A program made the position numbers and the translations under genes. Positions 51,791-63,345 of a stretch of 64,000 nucleotides of DNA are shown piece by piece. The stretch is taken from NCBI GenBank assembly GCA_963921195.1, contig OY992536.1, positions 90,439,007 to 90,503,006 of the forward strand, written 5' to 3'. Under the pieces are notes generated by a model. That model saw nothing but the letters and a program-made list of their open reading frames with translations. It did not search any database and had not been told where the DNA came from. Every line of letters starts with the position of its first letter. Position 1 is the first letter of the stretch. Origin of the DNA: Pegoplata infirma. Lineage: Eukaryota; Arthropoda; Insecta; Diptera; Anthomyiidae.

Positions 51791-52269
51791 AATTTCTAGC
51801 AATCAGAAGTGTCAATAACATAAATAAATAATCCAAAAAATTTGATTTATTTTTAAAACTTTAAAATCGTGTTGTTCTCGTGTAAATTATGTAATAAAAT
51901 TGGGTCATAAAATAAAAATGTGCTAAGCCAAACTGTTGTTTTTAGCTTGGTACCAGCCTAAGCACCTTAAATAAATAATGTCATTTTGCACCCTACTGAA
52001 GTGATTAAAATTTATTGTTCAGGTAAGTGAAATAGTAAAATTTTGTGATTCTGGACAAAACCCTTCTATACATTTGTAAACCAAATGTGCTTTTTGTCCA
52101 AAAAGATTAATTTAGATTATCAAAAATAGAACATCTGAAAATTTTACTTTGTTTAATCTGCAGATTGACGATTTTGGTACTCTTTTGGAAGGCAAGGAAA
52201 ATTAGTAAATGAATGGACATAACCAAACATTTCTCCTCTTGTTGAGCATCGGCATCCATACAAATACGG

Positions 52270-52462
52270 AAGTAAAGACAATTTTGTTTATTTCCATAAT
52301 ATAGGAGATAAACGAAAAAAAAAAAACTGAAAATTGGCCTTGTCTTCCTTTTTCACCGGGTCGCTAAAAAAAATACGTGTCCCTTTATTTTTTCTGATTC
52401 TACAAATAAAAACAATTCCATAAATTTCCGCGGGTGACACTAGGGAGACTTCCCTTGTTAGT
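52270..52462 (+). mobile_element. right half of the ACAAGGGAAGTCTCCC MITE
   Basis: CATAATATAGGAGATAAACG through GGGTGACACTAGGGAGACTT repeats 51600-51785 with small gaps. The left half is absent. Confidence 0.75.
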
Positions 52463-52756
52463 TGAAAAACACCAAAACTTTGGAATTTTATTAAATGGGA
52501 TACCGTAAACGGTGTCAATAATACCCGAAAAGCGGTTTTTCAAAAATAAACTTTTTCGAATAAACCGAAAACCGGTTTTTGAAAATGCCCAGGTTTTTGA
52601 ATACACTAACCAGGACACAATTTTTTTTGTTCTCTGCACTATGGTTCCAAATGCATTTTTTTTTTTCATAAATTCAAAAAATTAAGCAAGGTCACTTGGA
52701 TTAATTCTAGGATGATTTTTATCTCTTAGGCTAATCAAAAATCGATTGTCAAAATT

Positions 52757-55700
52757 TTTTTTTTTTTTTATATTTTTTTTTTGGGAAATTTTTTATTTTT
52801 ATTTTTCTTCATTAATCTTTACGGAAGTAAAAAAAATAATTTGAGCCGTAGATTTTGCTCTGAAGTTCCTAGAGGCATACCAACACATTTGCTTGCAAGT
52901 TTCTAGAGGCATACCAACACATTTCAATTCTGTTGGAACCTGTAATGTAGTTCCTAGTCTTGCAAGCTCATCGGCTTGCAATTCCCTGGAATGGTTCTGT
53001 GCCCTGGGATCAATATGAGTCGTATATCAAACTGCTTGGCCATCTCATTTAAAGATGTGCGGCAGTTAAGGTCAGATCTTGTTTTCAGAAACATGGACTC
53101 CAGAGACTTGACCGCAGCTTGACTGTCAGTATAGATGTTGACTGCGGTTGTAGACAAGACATTGCAGCTCAACCAGTCAGCCACTTCCTTCATTGCCAGC
53201 ATCTCTGCCTGGTAAACACTGCAATGATCTAGCAATCTTCGAGCCAGGCCCAATCCAAGCTCTTCCGAATAGACTCCAAAGCCTACTTGTTCGTGCAGCC
53301 TCGATCCATCTGTGTAAAAATGGTGGCTCCACTTTCCGAAATGTCCCATATCCAAGACTCCCTAGATGGTATCATAGTGGTAAAGTGGCGCTCAAAAAGG
53401 CTCACAGAGGGATCACAGTCCACATTTTGTGGTATTGTTATCTTCTTCAAGATCGCGATATGGCCACAATCGTTGCTCCTCCATTGCAGCGTGCTATTAA
53501 GTCGAATTGCCGACGTAGCCGCAACTGCCTCCCCAATATCTCCAATGGTATCAGGTGAAGGAGGATTTCTGCTGCAGCCATAGGTGTGGTACGAAGAGCA
53601 TCGACGGCATTCTCTGTACCTTCGTGATAAAGACACAGTTCGCTTTTGTTTCTAAAGTAGGCACCAGACAATGATTTGTCTGGTGCCGCTGTATAGATCC
53701 AATGAACTACTTTAGTGCTAAAACCCCTTCGTTTTCCAATGGCCCTTTTACAGGAACATAAAGCAATCGTTGCTTTTCCCACCAGTTCCTATTACGCTTG
53801 AAATTCAACTTCCTATATAGAAATACTCCAATATACTTGACTCCATCTGAGAAGGTGATTTCCTTGATTTTTCCTTGTAAACAAAACAAGCTCTGTTTTA
53901 CTTGGATTAATTCCTAGACCACAGTCTCTTGCCCATTTAGACAGATCTTTCAGAGAACCCTGAAGAATGTCCCTCAATGTTGGCAGATGCTTTCCTTTAC
54001 CGCTATCGCGACATCGTCAGTATATGCGACAACATGACAACCAAGTGCTTTTAGAGATAGCAGCATTGAATTCAGCGAAAGAACACCCTAATGAAAAATC
54101 GAGATATGACAGACGCTTCCAATTCAGACGTTATACGTCTATTGGCAAGTTGGTTTTCCACCAATAAAACGATCCCACGCTTTACTCCCAGACCAGGCAA
54201 TGCATGGGATGACATTATTAAAAGCCCCCTCTATATCAAGAAAGGCCACCATAGAGTACTCCTTCACAGAAAGCGATCTCTCGATAGTACCAACGAGCTC
54301 ATGAAGAGCTGTTTCCGTTGATCTACCCTTGCTGTATGCATGTTGCTTTGTCGAAAGCAACCACGGGTCAATCACTCTACGCAAATATGAGTCTATCATT
54401 CGTTCCATTGTCTTTAACAAAAAAGAAGACAGACTAATTGGTCTGAAATCCTTCGGAACTGTGTGGGAACTTTTCCCAGCCTTCGGGATAAAGACGACTC
54501 TGGTATTCCTCCATTTTAAAGCAATATACGACCAGTTGATGCATGATGTGCATGCCAAGGGGCTATATAGTCCGACACTTGCTGCATCTCAGCCGGGATT
54601 ATACCATCAGGTCCAGGGGATTTATAGGGCCTAAATTTTTTAATCGCCCAGATTAATGTTGGCATATTTATTATTTCCGAAGAAATTTCAGATGCTTGGG
54701 CGTCACGTTCCATTGCCCGGAAAATTGTTTAGAAGGAGATCCAGCGACTTGGGGCCCTATGCTCCTTATAGGAGCTCCGGGAACATATATATATATATAT
54801 AGATCCAGCGACTCTCCACTGCAGGAAGACCACACCCCATTAGGATCTTTTAGGTATCCCAGGGTGCAAGGAGAAGAAGACAGAACCTTGCGCAGCCTGG
54901 ATGCCTCAGAAACGTTCACCCAGTTTGTTCTCTTCAGATTTCTAGAGACTGTCTCAACCGGGCCACTCAATGTATCGATGATCTGAGAAAGAATGTTCTT
55001 TCAAAACTTTCCAGTCATCAATTCTATCAGACAATGTATCTGATACAAGTGTTACGTCAAGAATCTCTTGCCGTGTACTTGTAACGAAAGTTGGTTCACT
55101 ACCCTTGTTACAAATATACAGGTTAGTGCTTATCAAAAACTCCAAAAGTGACTCGCCTCTATCATTTGTGTCTGTACTTCCCCATATCGAATGATGTGCA
55201 TTAGCATCACAGCGCACTAATACCTGGTGTCCCCTAGATTCAAACTCCCGAATCAGCCGCCAACCTTATCCGGAGATATTGGTCCCGGATTAGGAAAATA
55301 CACAGAGGCGAGCCAAATAGACTTCCAAGCTCTAAGCTAGCCGCTGTAACATCCATATCACTAAAAGTTGATAAAAAGAATATATTTAAGCCATTTTTCG
55401 CCAAGATGCTGGCTCTTGGTGAGCCTTCACCCTTGGCAACCATCATCTTAAACCCAGGGGTCTTCAATTCGCAAACCCCTACCACCACGCACCCAGGGCT
55501 CTTGGATAAAAACCAAGTCAACTGTATCTGCCGTCCGGCGATGCAAGAGTGCAACTGAGGCTGCCTTACAACGATGGAGTTTTTTTGCAGGAACCGCAAC
55601 ATCTTGCTTTGTTTTCGGTTTCGAACAAGCCAGAGGTGTGTCCCATCTGTTCTGAATCGAAGCCAACAGAACTCTCCGAATTCCTCACTGCATGAGCCTA

Positions 55701-56282
55701 GACCCGAATGTCACCCATCGTGTCATCAGCTTTATCCTCCGTGTCATCACATAGGTCGCATTCGTCACCAGATTCGGTTTTGAAAATGCCAGATGCATCT
55801 CCCATCAGCCCAGAATCGGTCAGCTGAATATCAACCTCTTCCAGATTCTCCTCCTCAGCCGACTCTGAAACTGGCTTGGCTGCGTCCAAAATATACCTCT
55901 GGTTGCCCTTGTAGACATTAACTTTTATATAAAAAAATGTCAAATATAATAATGCCGTCAGTCCTGGCTAAAAGCGGAAGTGATTCCTCATTAACCAAAA
56001 CCACTGCTTGACGACGAGCTCCCTCCATCTCACCCAATCTGGCAATTTGCCAACTCAGAGTTGGAAGGTCAGGATTGCAGACTTTTGTCATCTTCAGAAT
56101 GACCTCAGTGTTATTTGTAGCCATTGGAATCCATGCATGAGCTCTGGGTTGCGACGGTATAGCATGTTTTTCCACAACGTCCAGTCTGGCTCCAGGCCAT
56201 AACTCTCCCACTTGGCTAATGGCCACTTTAAACACGGCTGCGGATCTTTCGTTCCCAAAAGCAACTAGTTTTACTCCCCCCT
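52757..56282 (-). mobile_element. decayed LOA/I-type LINE with RNase H
   Basis: Minus strand, 5' to 3'. ORF1 end with VFKVAISQVGELWPGARLDV and a following acidic stretch (56240-55710). Endonuclease start KAASVALLHRRTADTVDLVF, then IQEPWVRG (about 55570-55490), RCDANAHHSIWGSTDTNDRG and FSDHRYIEWPG (55217-54954). Reverse transcriptase with KSPGPDGIIP, NTRVVFIPKAGKS, DFRPISLSSFLLKTMERMI and a YTDD catalytic box near 54015. RNase H with HFYTDGSRL, YQAEMLAM, YTDSQAAV and GNCKADELA-type box (53320-52960), giving the D-E-D-D set. Frame breaks are frequent, including 54716. T-rich DNA near 52750 is the poly(A) end. It is 5' truncated and dead. Confidence 0.85.
54750..54800 (+). mobile_element. 51-bp retroelement 3' tail inserted in the LINE
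   Basis: GCCCTATGCTCCTTATAGG, AGCTCCGGGAACA and ATATATATATATATATA are bounded on both sides by AGATCCAGCGACT (54737-54749 and 54801-54813), a perfect 13-bp target duplication. The sequence equals the last 50 bases of 23040-23527, so it is an extreme 5' truncation of that retroelement. Confidence 0.88.
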
Positions 56283-56705
56283 CCCACTTGGCTAATGACC
56301 CAATTTTTTAAAACAAAAACAGGAGGGCCTACCTTTCCCGGTGGAATTTTTAAATAATGGTGCCAAAATGTACACCATTGTCCACACAGTTTTCGAGATA
56401 TCATTTTTGTTTTTAAATCTTGTAAATTGCATCCAAGTACATAGGCCAAAGTAAATGACCAAAATTGTCAAAACAAAAACGGAAGGGGCTACCTTTCCCG
56501 GTGAGATATTAGGCAATGGCTCATAGATGTTATGCATGCTAAAATTTACACCATTGTCAGCACAGTTTTCGAGACAACATTTAAAAAAATCTTGTAATTG
56601 ACCAAAATTGTGAAAACAAAAACAGAAGGGGCTACTTCCCGGGTTGGATATTTAGGCAATGGCTCATAGATTTTATGTACATATGCCAAAATTTACACCA
56701 TTGAA
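56282..56705 (+). repeat. three degenerate tandem units with AAAACAAAAACnGnAnGGG
   Basis: Units start near 56308, 56464 and 56609. Each has CAAAACAAAAAC then GGGGCTACCTTTCCCGG, GGCAATGGCTCATAG and TTTACACCATTG, then (first two) CACAGTTTTCGAGA. Period about 145-155 bases. The phrase CTCCCACTTGGCTAATG at 56282 also occurs in the LINE at 56208, marking the joint. Confidence 0.65.
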
Positions 56706-56884
56706 CATACTGTTATAAAAGAAGTGATAAAAAAATTAGTAAATGTTAAATTCGTCTGTTCCGAATCCTTTATATTTTTCACTTACGCTTTGCCTGATTT
56801 TTTCAGATTTTTTAAAAAATGTTTAGAACAGTTACAAGCATCATTTTGCATCCGAAGTCCATATAAAAAAAAAATGTTTTTTCT

Positions 56885-58074
56885 TTGTTTTGTGGAAGTT
56901 TCCTCAGTGACACATTTTCCAAATGGGGTTCCCAAGTGGGGGGTAATAATGTAAATAATCGTAATATTGATAATGGTCCTCTAGCAGTCAAGGAAAAGGT
57001 TTTATACCCTGAATTTTTTAATGGTGAAGCTATAGTTTTAGTAGACACATCAATGTCGGAAGTGACATCAAACTTACGTGTGAAAAATGGACTGTATTTG
57101 TCCGAGAAGATTTGGGATCTGAAAATTGTGGGAATTAAAAAAATCCTCGCAATTGGTGTCAATCGTTATAAAATATTTTTCATAAATGGTAGAGCTGCTA
57201 ATGCATTTATTCTTAATAAACACTTAGAACAGATTTGTCCGTTTGTGCCCGATTCATTTTTGGAGACGTATGAAGTAATACGTGATATACTTGTATGGTT
57301 TACTGATGAACAAATTTTGCAAAGAATTGGTACAACACCTGGTAATGATGGTTTTCGTGTTACCTCGGCCAGAAGATTTTTGAAAAGAAAACGGTGAATT
57401 TTTACCAACATATGCAGTAAAGATTGGGTTTTCAGGAAATCAGCTTCCCAGTGAAGTGGTTCTTGGCCATACTATACTAAAGGTTAATCATTATTTCCCA
57501 CCGGTACGGCAGTGTCGCAAATGTGGTCGCTTGGGTCACACCCAAAACTCTTGTAGATCACAACGGCGCTGTTTGAATTGCGGTAAGTCAGAAGGTTGCA
57601 ATTTTGAGTGTAACACCTTGCGATGTATTTTATTTGGGAGCTTTCGCGACGAGAAGTCATGCAGTCGTATCCTTTGGGGGGGAGGGGGGGAGGTTTAAAA
57701 TTTGAATAACTGGAATTTTGATAGTCGGAATCAGATATTGGAACAGGAGAATCATATGGTTTATTCTGAAAATCAATTTAACATTCTGCCGGACTATGAG
57801 GGGCAGTTCCCTTCAAAGCCAAGTAGAAGAGATAAAACAAGAAATCAGGATAGAGCTGTGAACCAGATTCTTACTCCTAGACCATATAATGTGGTGGCAA
57901 GAACTGCAAGACGGGTAGAGCTACCGATGAGTAACCTTCCACTGCCGGATCTGTAGAGGGCTAAGGTGCAGAGCAATGTCTTGAACAGACCCAATATACA
58001 AAAGGTATCGCTAGTAATATCGAATACGACTTAAATAACAACTGCGATATAGCCTGTCTCAGTGAATTTTTTAC
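56885..58074 (+). mobile_element. I-type LINE remnant: ORF1 with zinc knuckle, start of ORF2
   Basis: ORF1-like frames cover 56930-57390 (KVLYPEFFNGEAIVLVDTSM, KKILAIGVNRYKIFF) and, after a frameshift near 57397, 57390-57955 (FLPTYAVKIGFSGNQLPSEV, then CRKCGRLGHTQNSC, a CX2CX4HX4C knuckle, and CLNCGKSEGC). Near 58010-58070 an endonuclease-like start GIASNIEYDLNNNCDIACLS is read. The frame resumes at 62933 (QYIIKGNC) after the large insertion. Family knowledge: such ORF1 proteins bind element RNA. No intact ORF remains. Confidence 0.78.
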
Positions 58075-59045
58075 ACCCCAGCAAAAAAAGAGCTTACCAT
58101 TCACTACAAAATTCATCACAACTTATGAACCAGATGTACTTCTTCAACTGAAACATTGATGAATTTAATATGGGCGTGACACACAAAGTATGTTCTTTTT
58201 ATCACCACTTTTCAGTGGCGAAAGATTGACACTTAAGTATAACATATATCACTAGTGTTTTTATCACAACTTCTGAAGTAGTGATCCGGATGTTAATATA
58301 ACTTGACCTTTTGGAAGCACTTTTTTCATCACTTCTTTAGAAGTACATATTTCTTGGCATTTTGGGTGTGATTATGTCATTTTTATTTGGTGATTTAGAA
58401 CTTCTAAATTAGAAGTTCTTTTTTCACTTATTTTTGTAAGATTGATTGAAAGAGTATTTTTTTGTAATATTTACACTAAAAACACTGTTCGACAGCAAAA
58501 ACCTTCCAGTGAAATTTCTAACTGGTCCTTATAAATTTTGGTCTCCTGCTTCCAAGATTGAGATATTCGCTGTTAAAAAGTAAAAAAAGCACTTTTAGGG
58601 GTCCACTGTTACGTATTCTGATGTTGCTTCAACGAAATAGGACTTGATTTCATATAAAATGGACCTCCTGATTCCAAAACTGCAATCCACAATTTTCAAG
58701 CATGTTCTGTTTTTGAGATATTCGCGTTTGAAAATTTTAGTGTGATTTATAAAGAATATAAGTGCGTAACAGTAGAGTTTGAGTTTTTCAAACGCCAATA
58801 TTTCAAAAACAGTACGCGATAGAAAAATTTGGATGCCAGATTTGGAATAAAGATGCCTTATTTTTAATAAATCGAATTCTATTGTGTTTGAGCAACTTAA
58901 GAATACGTTACAGAGGAGACCCAAACGCTTGGGGTACGCTGATTTCAAATCTAGCTATCATTTTTTTTGGGTCAGCTCTTGTTTTTGAGATATAGCCTAA
59001 GGAATTTTTGAAAATTGGCTATTTTTGGCATGTTTGTGAGTCCAT

Positions 59046-59421
59046 AGCCCTGTTTTTTGCAGACCGGATTAAGATTTGGATTAACTTTATTTAGTTAAAA
59101 AATGGGTCAAATCAAGTCCAGAATTTTTTTTATAATTTTTTTCTGAAATTACATACAATTAGTAAATATAAACAGAAAAACAAATTAAGCTTTGTCCAAA
59201 ATGCAAAGAATGAAAAATACATTTAGTTAAATCCTAGGATTAACTCAAATTTATTTATACCGTTTTACATTTTGGACAACGCTTATTTTTTTCCCCTGTT
59301 TATATTAACTAATTGGATGTTAATTCAGAAAAAAATATAAAAAAAATTTCTGGACTTGATTTGACACATTTTTTAACTAGAGTTAATCCTAATCTTAATC
59401 CGGTCTGCAAAAAACAGGGCT
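59046..59421. mobile_element. MITE, TIR AGCCCTGTTTTTTGCAGACC
   Basis: AGCCCTGTTTTTTGCAGACC and GGATTAAGATT at the left, mirrored at the right through GTCAAATCAAGTCCAGAA. Arms about 85-150 bases with few changes. Flanks CAT/CAT may be a 3-bp target. Confidence 0.8.
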
Positions 59422-60146
59422 CATATTTACCAAAACTTGTCTTTTATCCAAAAAGTGAATGACGATTTTAGATATGTTGGATATGCTGATTCCAAAAATG
59501 CTCTTACTTTTGTTGAGTCATCTTTAGTTTTGGAGATATCGTTAAAATAAAATTTTTAAATTTATGCCCTCTTTAATTTTGTCTAAATATTTATGCCCAT
59601 TTTAATAACTCTAAAACGAATACCAGTTTTGGAATCCTCGCATCCAATATAGTTAAATTCGTGTTTAAAACTGAGGCTCTAAAATAAGTTTTGGAAATTA
59701 TAGCCAAGCAAAATTGGTAAAATACGCACTTTTTCGACTCTTTAACTTGATGGAAAAAATTGGATAACAGATTCGGAATCAGCACACTAAAATCCATATA
59801 AATCAGTAGAGTCCGACCGAAACCAGTTTTCGAGGCCGAACCGAAACCGAACCGAATATTCGGCCGAAAAAGTAATATCCGGCCGAAACCGAACCGAAAC
59901 TTAAAAAAATTACCGCCTGGCATGAATAAAATTATTAAAAAGTTGTTAAAGATTAATATACAGCATATAATGCTTTGAAACCATAGGAATTGTTGTATTT
60001 TTGAAAAAAAAAAATATGATTTTTAAAAAACTTACAAAAAAATTGTATATTTCATTTGCAGATTAGGAGAAAATAATTTTTGAACTGAAACAGTTTTACA
60101 TTTATTGAATAAACTTGTAACATTTTCTTCAATTAAACTGAAACAA

Positions 60147-62075
60147 CCCAGGCAGAAAAATGCAATCGGAATAATGTCAGAATAGAGTTGGCGGAGGGCA
60201 TTCCAACACCAAAGTGAGATCCTATTTACAAAATTTATGGTGTCAATATAACATTGAAATGATAACGCCAAAAAACAATCGCCTGACTTTTGTTTCCGAC
60301 GTCGTCACAACACCAAAAAATCAAATTTACTGGATTAAAATTACATTGTAATAACAAGTTTATGACCTTAGGATGGTGTTCAAAGACAACACTGGACAAC
60401 GTTATTTTGACATATTTTTGGTGCTATTTTGGGGTGTTTTATATTAGAAATACAGTACATAAAAATAGTTTTAAATAAATATAAATTTAATTAAAGTTGT
60501 TTTTGGCCTCGAGCTCAAATAACGCATTTATTTTTTTTAAATAGAAATTTTTCAAAATAAATTCTAAATTTTTTTTAATATCCGGGTTATACAGTCGCAA
60601 CAAAAATTCGACTGTCAATTTTCGAAAATTCGACTTTTTTAAAAAGCCGACTTTTTCCAACCTGTAAAAAGCTGATATTTTTGTATGTTAGAATTTTAAT
60701 ATTTTTTATCAAGATTCTGTACCGAAAATAAGTAAAAATAAATTGAAAATTTTTGATTTATACAGGGTGGTCCAATAACTGGTATCTTTTTAAAACATGC
60801 AATGAAATGAACAATACTCAATAGTTTTGAAACCTTATGGCTTTATTTGAAAGAGCAAATATTCCCATTATTTATGGCAAACGACTTCATTCATGCGGTT
60901 GCCTGGGTTAGCTCCGCAGTAGCTCATTCTCGGCACCCATTTTTCTAATGTTTCTGGTTCTATCTCACGAATGGCTTGAACGATATTCGTCGAATGGGCC
61001 TAGAACATTTCTGGATTTCCCATGTTGCATGAATCTTTAACGAGACCCCTCAAAAAAATTTTTAAAGTTTTTAATCGGCAGCTCTGAAGTGATCAATTGT
61101 CACCGCGAATATGGCGAAAAACACGATTTCCGAACTAAGTGCGCAAAATATCGATTGTTTGATGGACTGTGGGACATATTGCGACATCCTTCTGAAAATA
61201 AATGTCATACAAGTTGGTATATTCTATTACGGCCAACAAAAAGTCGGTAATCATGGCTATGTAGCGCTCATCTTTGACGAAAATGGGAGTTTCAGCTGTA
61301 TTTTTGAAAATATTGTGTAATGATGCTGATACTCAAATCTATTGATTTCTATAGATGAATTGGATTCTTTACAATACCTCGCGAGTTTTACGATCCCAAG
61401 ATGTACCAATTTGTTTGTTAACATAACCTCATTTGAGTGCCTTATTTCGGTTAAAAACTTTTTTTTCGAAAAACGTGCAGTTTGGCAGCGCAGTACTGCG
61501 CTACAACGCGATACAGCGGAGCAAGCCGAAGACGCATCAATGAAGTCGTTTGCCATAAAAAACGGGAATGTTTGCTCTTTCAAATAAAGCCATAAGGTTT
61601 CAAAACTATTGAGTATTGTTCATTTCATTGCATGTTTTAAAAAGATACCAGTTATTGGACCACCCCTTAGAACCGAATTAACTGTAACAGTATTTTGATA
61701 ATCGGAAATATTGGTGAAGTCTTTATTTCGATAACGAAAATAACAAGTAAGAGCGTTCAATTAATCGACTTTTCGACTATAGAACCCTTATTCACCTTGC
61801 ACATTTTACACAAAAAAATATTTTCTATTGTAAAAAAAAGACATAAAGAAATAATTTAATAAAATAAAGTCAGAAATTTTGTAAAAGTTTACCATAGTAA
61901 ACCTTTTCGGATTATAATTTTAAACTCTAATGTAACGTTGGTTCTTTTAAAATTTAATGTTGTAATGGTATTGAATTTTTTGTTTTCAAGGTATTGAATT
62001 TTTAAAGTCGTATTTTTGTATATCCAATGTTATAATGGTATTGTATTTTTAGAAGAGTCGTAATTTCTGCCTGGG
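60147..62075. mobile_element. DNA element, TIR CCCAGGCAGAAA, inside the hAT MITE
   Basis: Ends CCCAGGCAGAAA and mirror TTTCTGCCTGGG. Compared with the empty site in the 26422-26926 copy (CTGAAAAAAGTGTAATG), the insertion duplicated at most AA. It contains a mariner-type element and TCGACTTTTCGACT motifs shared with 40.3-43.4 kb. No open frame of note. Confidence 0.75.
60763..61667. mobile_element. mariner-like deletion derivative, TIR CAGGGTGGTCCAATAACTGG
   Basis: The inverted repeats exceed 100 bases (left CAGGGTGGTCCAATAACTGG ... TATGGCTTTATTTGAAAGAG; right mirror), next to TA at both ends. Minus-strand remnants EIEPETLEKWVPRMSYCGAN and NPGNRMNEVVCHK near the left end look like a mariner transposase C-terminus. 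The phrase GCAAACGACTTCATT recurs inverted at the right, so it was internally rearranged and shortened. Confidence 0.7.
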
Positions 62076-62961
62076 AAGTGTAATGAAATTCACCGACTTT
62101 TTTACATATTTTTTAAAATACCAAAAAGTTTCGGTTTCGGCTAATATTCGGCCAAAATTTTGCCGAATACCGAATAGAGGCCGAAACCCCATTATTCGGC
62201 CGAAACCGAGACCGAAACCGAATATTCGGTCGGACTCTATAAATCAGTTGTCAAAGGTCAGGCAAATTGAAAAAGTTCAACTTTTTTCAACCTGTGTAAT
62301 CTAACGTATATACTTCGAATTAAAAAAGGATTAATTATAGAGATCACAAAACTATAAAAATTCACGCCGAATTGATTCACAAGTTTGTTTTGACCACAAG
62401 CCTATACCTCAATTTTCTAAAAAGCTTAAACAATCTTTAATAATGTGATGTAGCAACATCCGCTTTAGTTCGTAAATGTATTTATTTAATTTAGGACCAA
62501 CTTTTTTGATATAAGATATGAAATTTGAAAAATTTATCAATAATCGATTTTCGTCTTTTCGATTTTTTAAGAAAATGAAATGCCATTACCAAATTTTTTC
62601 ACCATTTTTGCAAAACCTAAATCTATTTGAAGCTGGACGTAGAAAAAATTGCATACTTCGTGTATCACCCTCATTCTAATTGTTTCAGTTGAAAAAGAAG
62701 TTCATATGCTGTGGTGATTTGATTTGATTCCTAAGAACATATGAAAGACGTTCTTCAAAATCATTAAGTAAAGAACTGGTGAAGATGTTTTTATTGTTAC
62801 TTTGTAGCATTTTTGGAAGTGATTTTAAAAGTACTTCCTACGGAATATGAAGTTCGGCACCTATCGCTACTTTGTATGTAGTGAAACTACTAATTCTTTT
62901 TGAACCACTTCGTTTATTTTTTGCTGGGACACAATACATTATTAAGGGAAACTGCATCTAG

Positions 62962-63040
62962 ATCAGAGCTTCTCACAAACTTTTGCTTCGCGACCCCTTT
63001 TCCATATTTCAAATTTCTCGCGACCCCCTCCCCCACATAA
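62962..63040 (+). repeat. hAT-like end CAGAGCTTCTCACAAAC
   Basis: CAGAGCTTCTCACAAACTTT, TTCGCGACCCC and TCTCGCGACCCCC resemble one end of a hAT element. The other end is not in the window. It truncates the LINE ORF2 remnant. Confidence 0.45.
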
Positions 63041-63044
63041 AAAA

Positions 63045-63345
63045 AAACAAGTGAGAAAATTTAAATCGGTCAAGACCGACCATATTATACTCTACAGGTT
63101 TTCCCAAAAACTGTTTCTCAAGTCCAAACATGGACTCATTAGATCCCTAGTTTTTGAGATCTTTAATTAGTGTAGAAAACACACAGAAGCAAAAATTGAG
63201 GAAAGTAGGCCTTTTTACTGCCAATAGACCGATTTTGCTGAATATCGAGCGAAATTTTTATATGAGAACTAATTGTAAGTCTAACAAGTAAAAAAGTTAA
63301 ATCGGTCTTGCCGAATGTAGTGATACCCTCCACAATTTCTAAAAG
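63045..63345 (+). repeat. ACAAGTnAnAAAGTTAAATCGG repeat heads
   Basis: Two adjacent starts: ACAAGTGAGAAAATTTAAAT (63049) and ACAAGTAAAAAAGTTAAATC (63285), followed by GGTCTTGCCGAATG and GATACCCTCCAC. This is the same style as 48045-48200 and the reverse of 3355-3410. Confidence 0.55.

Larger units (their letters stand above)
59807..62239. mobile_element. hAT-type MITE, TIR TAGAGTCCGACCGAA, itself interrupted
   Basis: Ends TAGAGTCCGACCGAAACC and mirror. Perfect 8-bp duplication TAAATCAG (59799-59806, 62240-62247). Subtracting the insertion 60147-62075 leaves about 504 bases, matching the 505-base copy at 26422-26926 nearly throughout. The latter serves as the empty-site reference. Confidence 0.9.
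58075..62932. mobile_element. DNA element, TIR CCCAGCAAAAAA, interrupts the LINE
   Basis: Ends CCCAGCAAAAAA and mirror; 4-bp duplication ACAC on both sides. Subterminal TTCAACTGAAACA, then GTGA(C/T)ACAC and AAGTATG, occur about 70-240 bases inside each end in mirrored order. GAAGTGATnnnAGAAGT-like motifs are dispersed at 58250-58460 and 62720-62850. It holds the nested insertions below. No transposase is seen; superfamily unknown. Confidence 0.75.
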
